A stretch of 64,000 nucleotides of DNA from CAZHNW01 sp942491575. GTDB taxonomy: Bacteria; Spirochaetota; UBA4802; UBA5550. How positions within the stretch are numbered: the stretch's first letter is position 1; each line of letters starts with the position of its first letter. Positions 62,730-64,000 of this stretch are shown one piece after another. The stretch is taken from NCBI GenBank assembly GCA_942491575.1, contig CALOBT010000025.1, positions 124,001 to 188,000 on the forward strand, written 5' to 3'. The position numbers were made by a program, and so were the translations under genes. Below the pieces are notes generated by a model that saw only the letters and a program-made list of their open reading frames with translations, was not told the origin of the DNA and searched no databases.

Positions 62730-64000
62730 CTAGTCATCTATAAAAAAGTCTACGCAAACTATTGCTCCACCTTCATCTCTGTCACCTACTGTTAATTCAA
62801 CATTGTCGAAATTAAATTTTAATCTTTTCAAAATATTCCCCAATGATCTGGCATAATCAACCTCTCCCTCAAAGCCGGGGCCATTATCTTCAATAGTAAT
62901 TTTTACATGATTATTTTCCTTATTAGCTTCTACTGATACGTAGCCCTCTTTTTCAATACTGCTTAAGCCATGTTTGAAACAATTTTCAACTAAGGGCTGA
63001 ATTGTCAATGGAGGAATAATAACCTCAGAGAAGTCCCCTTCCTTTTTCATGTTTATCATGAGAGTATCTTCATATTGCAGTTTCTGTATTTCCATGTAGC
63101 TGGTTATGAAATCCCATTCATCATTAAAGGCCACCTCTGTCTCAGATGATTTATCCGTTAAAAAACGGTATGCCTGGGCAAGTACCATTATCCCATGACC
63201 CGCCTTTTCCGGATCATTTTCAGTAAGGATGTAAATTGTATTTAAGGCATTAAAAAGGAAATGAGGACTCATTCGATCCTGCAGGAGTTTATATTTCGCC
63301 TCTTCATGTTCTTCAACAGTTTTTTTCAGTTTGATAAGTGTTTTTACTCGTGTTAATAATTCTTTTTTATTTATTGGTTTAGTTATATAATCATTAGCAC
63401 CTGCTTCAAATCCGGCTACCATGTCAGAGATAGTGTTTTTTGCGGTAAGTAGAATTATAGGCAAATCAAAAACAGAATAAAGTTTCCGTACTTTTCTGCA
63501 TACTTCATACCCGGATATCTTCGGCATCATTATATCCAAAAGTATACAGTCAAATTGATGTAGCTGTATAAGACTGAGAGCCTCCTCTCCATTTGTTGAT
63601 ACGATTACGGTACAATCTTCGTTGCAAAAGAAATTTTTTACTACCTGAATATTTACAGGATCATCATCAACGACAAGAATAGTACTTAATGATAAAAAAT
63701 TTTCACCAGGTATCTCTTTTTCAGCTTTTTTATCATCATTGGAGAATATATCATCAATAAATGTTCTATTTACTTTTACTTCCCCTTCTGATTCTCTATG
63801 CTTCAACTGGTTTTTATCCTGAGATTCTGAAAGTGGCAAAGTAAATGAAAAGCTTGATCCTTTTCCAGGTTCAGACTCAACAAGGACTTCACTGCCATGC
63901 AGATCTACAAGCTGTTTTACGATAGACAGCCCAATCCCGGTGCCGCTATATTCACGGGATATTGTACCATTGACCTGTTCAAAGGATTCAAAAATATGAT
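62730..64000 (-). CDS. Hybrid histidine kinase (HATPase - receiver - LytS-type kinase), cut by the window end
   Basis: The frame is open to the right edge. The first visible part (63998-63840) is the end of a HisKA/HATPase domain: 'FEQVNGTISREYSGTGIGLS' (N and G boxes) and 'VLVESEPGKGSSFSFTLPL'. Then a receiver domain: 'STILVVDDDPVNIQVV', phosphoacceptor in 'FDCILLDIMMPKISG' (Asp), 'LLTAKNT', 'NDYITKPIN'. Last is a LytS-like His_kinase: 'DRMSPHFLFNALNTIYI' (His) and HATPase 'LVENCFKHGL', 'ITIEDNGPGF'. So one protein has two ATPase modules around one receiver. Cognate regulator unknown. A separate start near 63839 is only a TTG inside the longer frame. Confidence 0.82.
   Translation of the reverse strand, partial: HIFESFEQVNGTISREYSGTGIGLSIVKQLVDLHGSEVLVESEPGKGSSFSFTLPLSESQDKNQLKHRESEGEVKVNRTFIDDIFSNDDKKAEKEIPGENFLSLSTILVVDDDPVNIQVVKNFFCNEDCTVIVSTNGEEALSLIQLHQFDCILLDIMMPKISGYEVCRKVRKLYSVFDLPIILLTAKNTISDMVAGFEAGANDYITKPINKKELLTRVKTLIKLKKTVEEHEEAKYKLLQDRMSPHFLFNALNTIYILTENDPEKAGHGIMVLAQAYRFLTDKSSETEVAFNDEWDFITSYMEIQKLQYEDTLMINMKKEGDFSEVIIPPLTIQPLVENCFKHGLSSIEKEGYVSVEANKENNHVKITIEDNGPGFEGEVDYARSLGNILKRLKFNFDNVELTVGDRDEGGAIVCVDFFIDD

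Noticed and set aside
1..64000. CRISPR arrays or a known defence system
   Set aside because: No regularly spaced direct repeats were seen and no cas, restriction-modification or retron reverse transcriptase genes are present; only the toxin-antitoxin pair could relate to defence.

Overview
The window (about 42% GC by eye) is a gene-dense bacterial chromosome segment. It most likely comes from a member of the Spirochaetota, though this rests on gene content alone. Pointers are a 7TMR-DISM/PP2C phosphatase, a UPF0164/PorV-type outer-membrane protein, a CsgG-PEGA-barrel secreted protein, a DUF4398-like/OmpA pair, and many lipoproteins and outer-membrane proteins, which indicate a diderm envelope. 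Most genes are housekeeping genes in tight operons with overlapping stop and start codons.

Layout. 1-1,059: DUF4398-like coiled coil and OmpA protein. 1,065-9,558 (minus): a long operon SpoIID - queA - gmd - rmd - Nif3/DUF34 - C4 zinc ribbon - RNase H-like - recJ. 9,604-13,860 (minus): xerD, and a TolC / MacA-like adaptor / MacB-type ATPase operon with no permease gene. 14,179-14,348: tRNA-Thr and tRNA-Tyr. 14,451-17,598 (plus): ThiF/MoeB-like E1, a small membrane protein, recG. 17,645-22,101 (minus): tilS - ftsH - a protein with a FliM-like N-terminal peptide. Then a phosphohexomutase (plus), and the conserved phoH - PgpH-type HD - ybeY cluster preceded by aspS (minus). 29,849-31,638: CsgG-PEGA-barrel protein and lipoprotein. 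31,709-35,541: PP2C sensor phosphatase and acyl-CoA ligase. 35,751-38,901: MFS transporter, Gfo/Idh/MocA oxidoreductase, CaCA antiporter. 39,023-42,283: a PhcB-like methyltransferase and a membrane histidine kinase in one operon, a candidate cell-cell signalling pair. 42,290-55,049 (minus): glmM, secA, a CWH43-like membrane EEP protein, hflX/DUF192/OMP, rph/PorV, an unknown gene, nadA.

Downstream of tRNA-Asn (55,514) the character changes. There are short accessory genes, a type II toxin-antitoxin pair flanked by decayed gene fragments, a thioesterase, an SH3 protein, and an ATP-grasp / M14 deacylase pair. The ATP-grasp gene is split by a complete 1,230-bp IS3-family element. The insertion can be reversed on paper: removing the element and one 3-bp target copy (ATC) restores a 481-codon frame. 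The window ends inside a hybrid two-component protein with two kinase ATPase modules.

Most interesting items: the PhcB/sensor-kinase pair, the IS-broken ATP-grasp/M14 system, the RNase H-like pseudoenzyme kept with its zinc-ribbon and Nif3 neighbours, the efflux operon without a permease, and several long intergenic hairpins, one of which covers a ribosome binding site.
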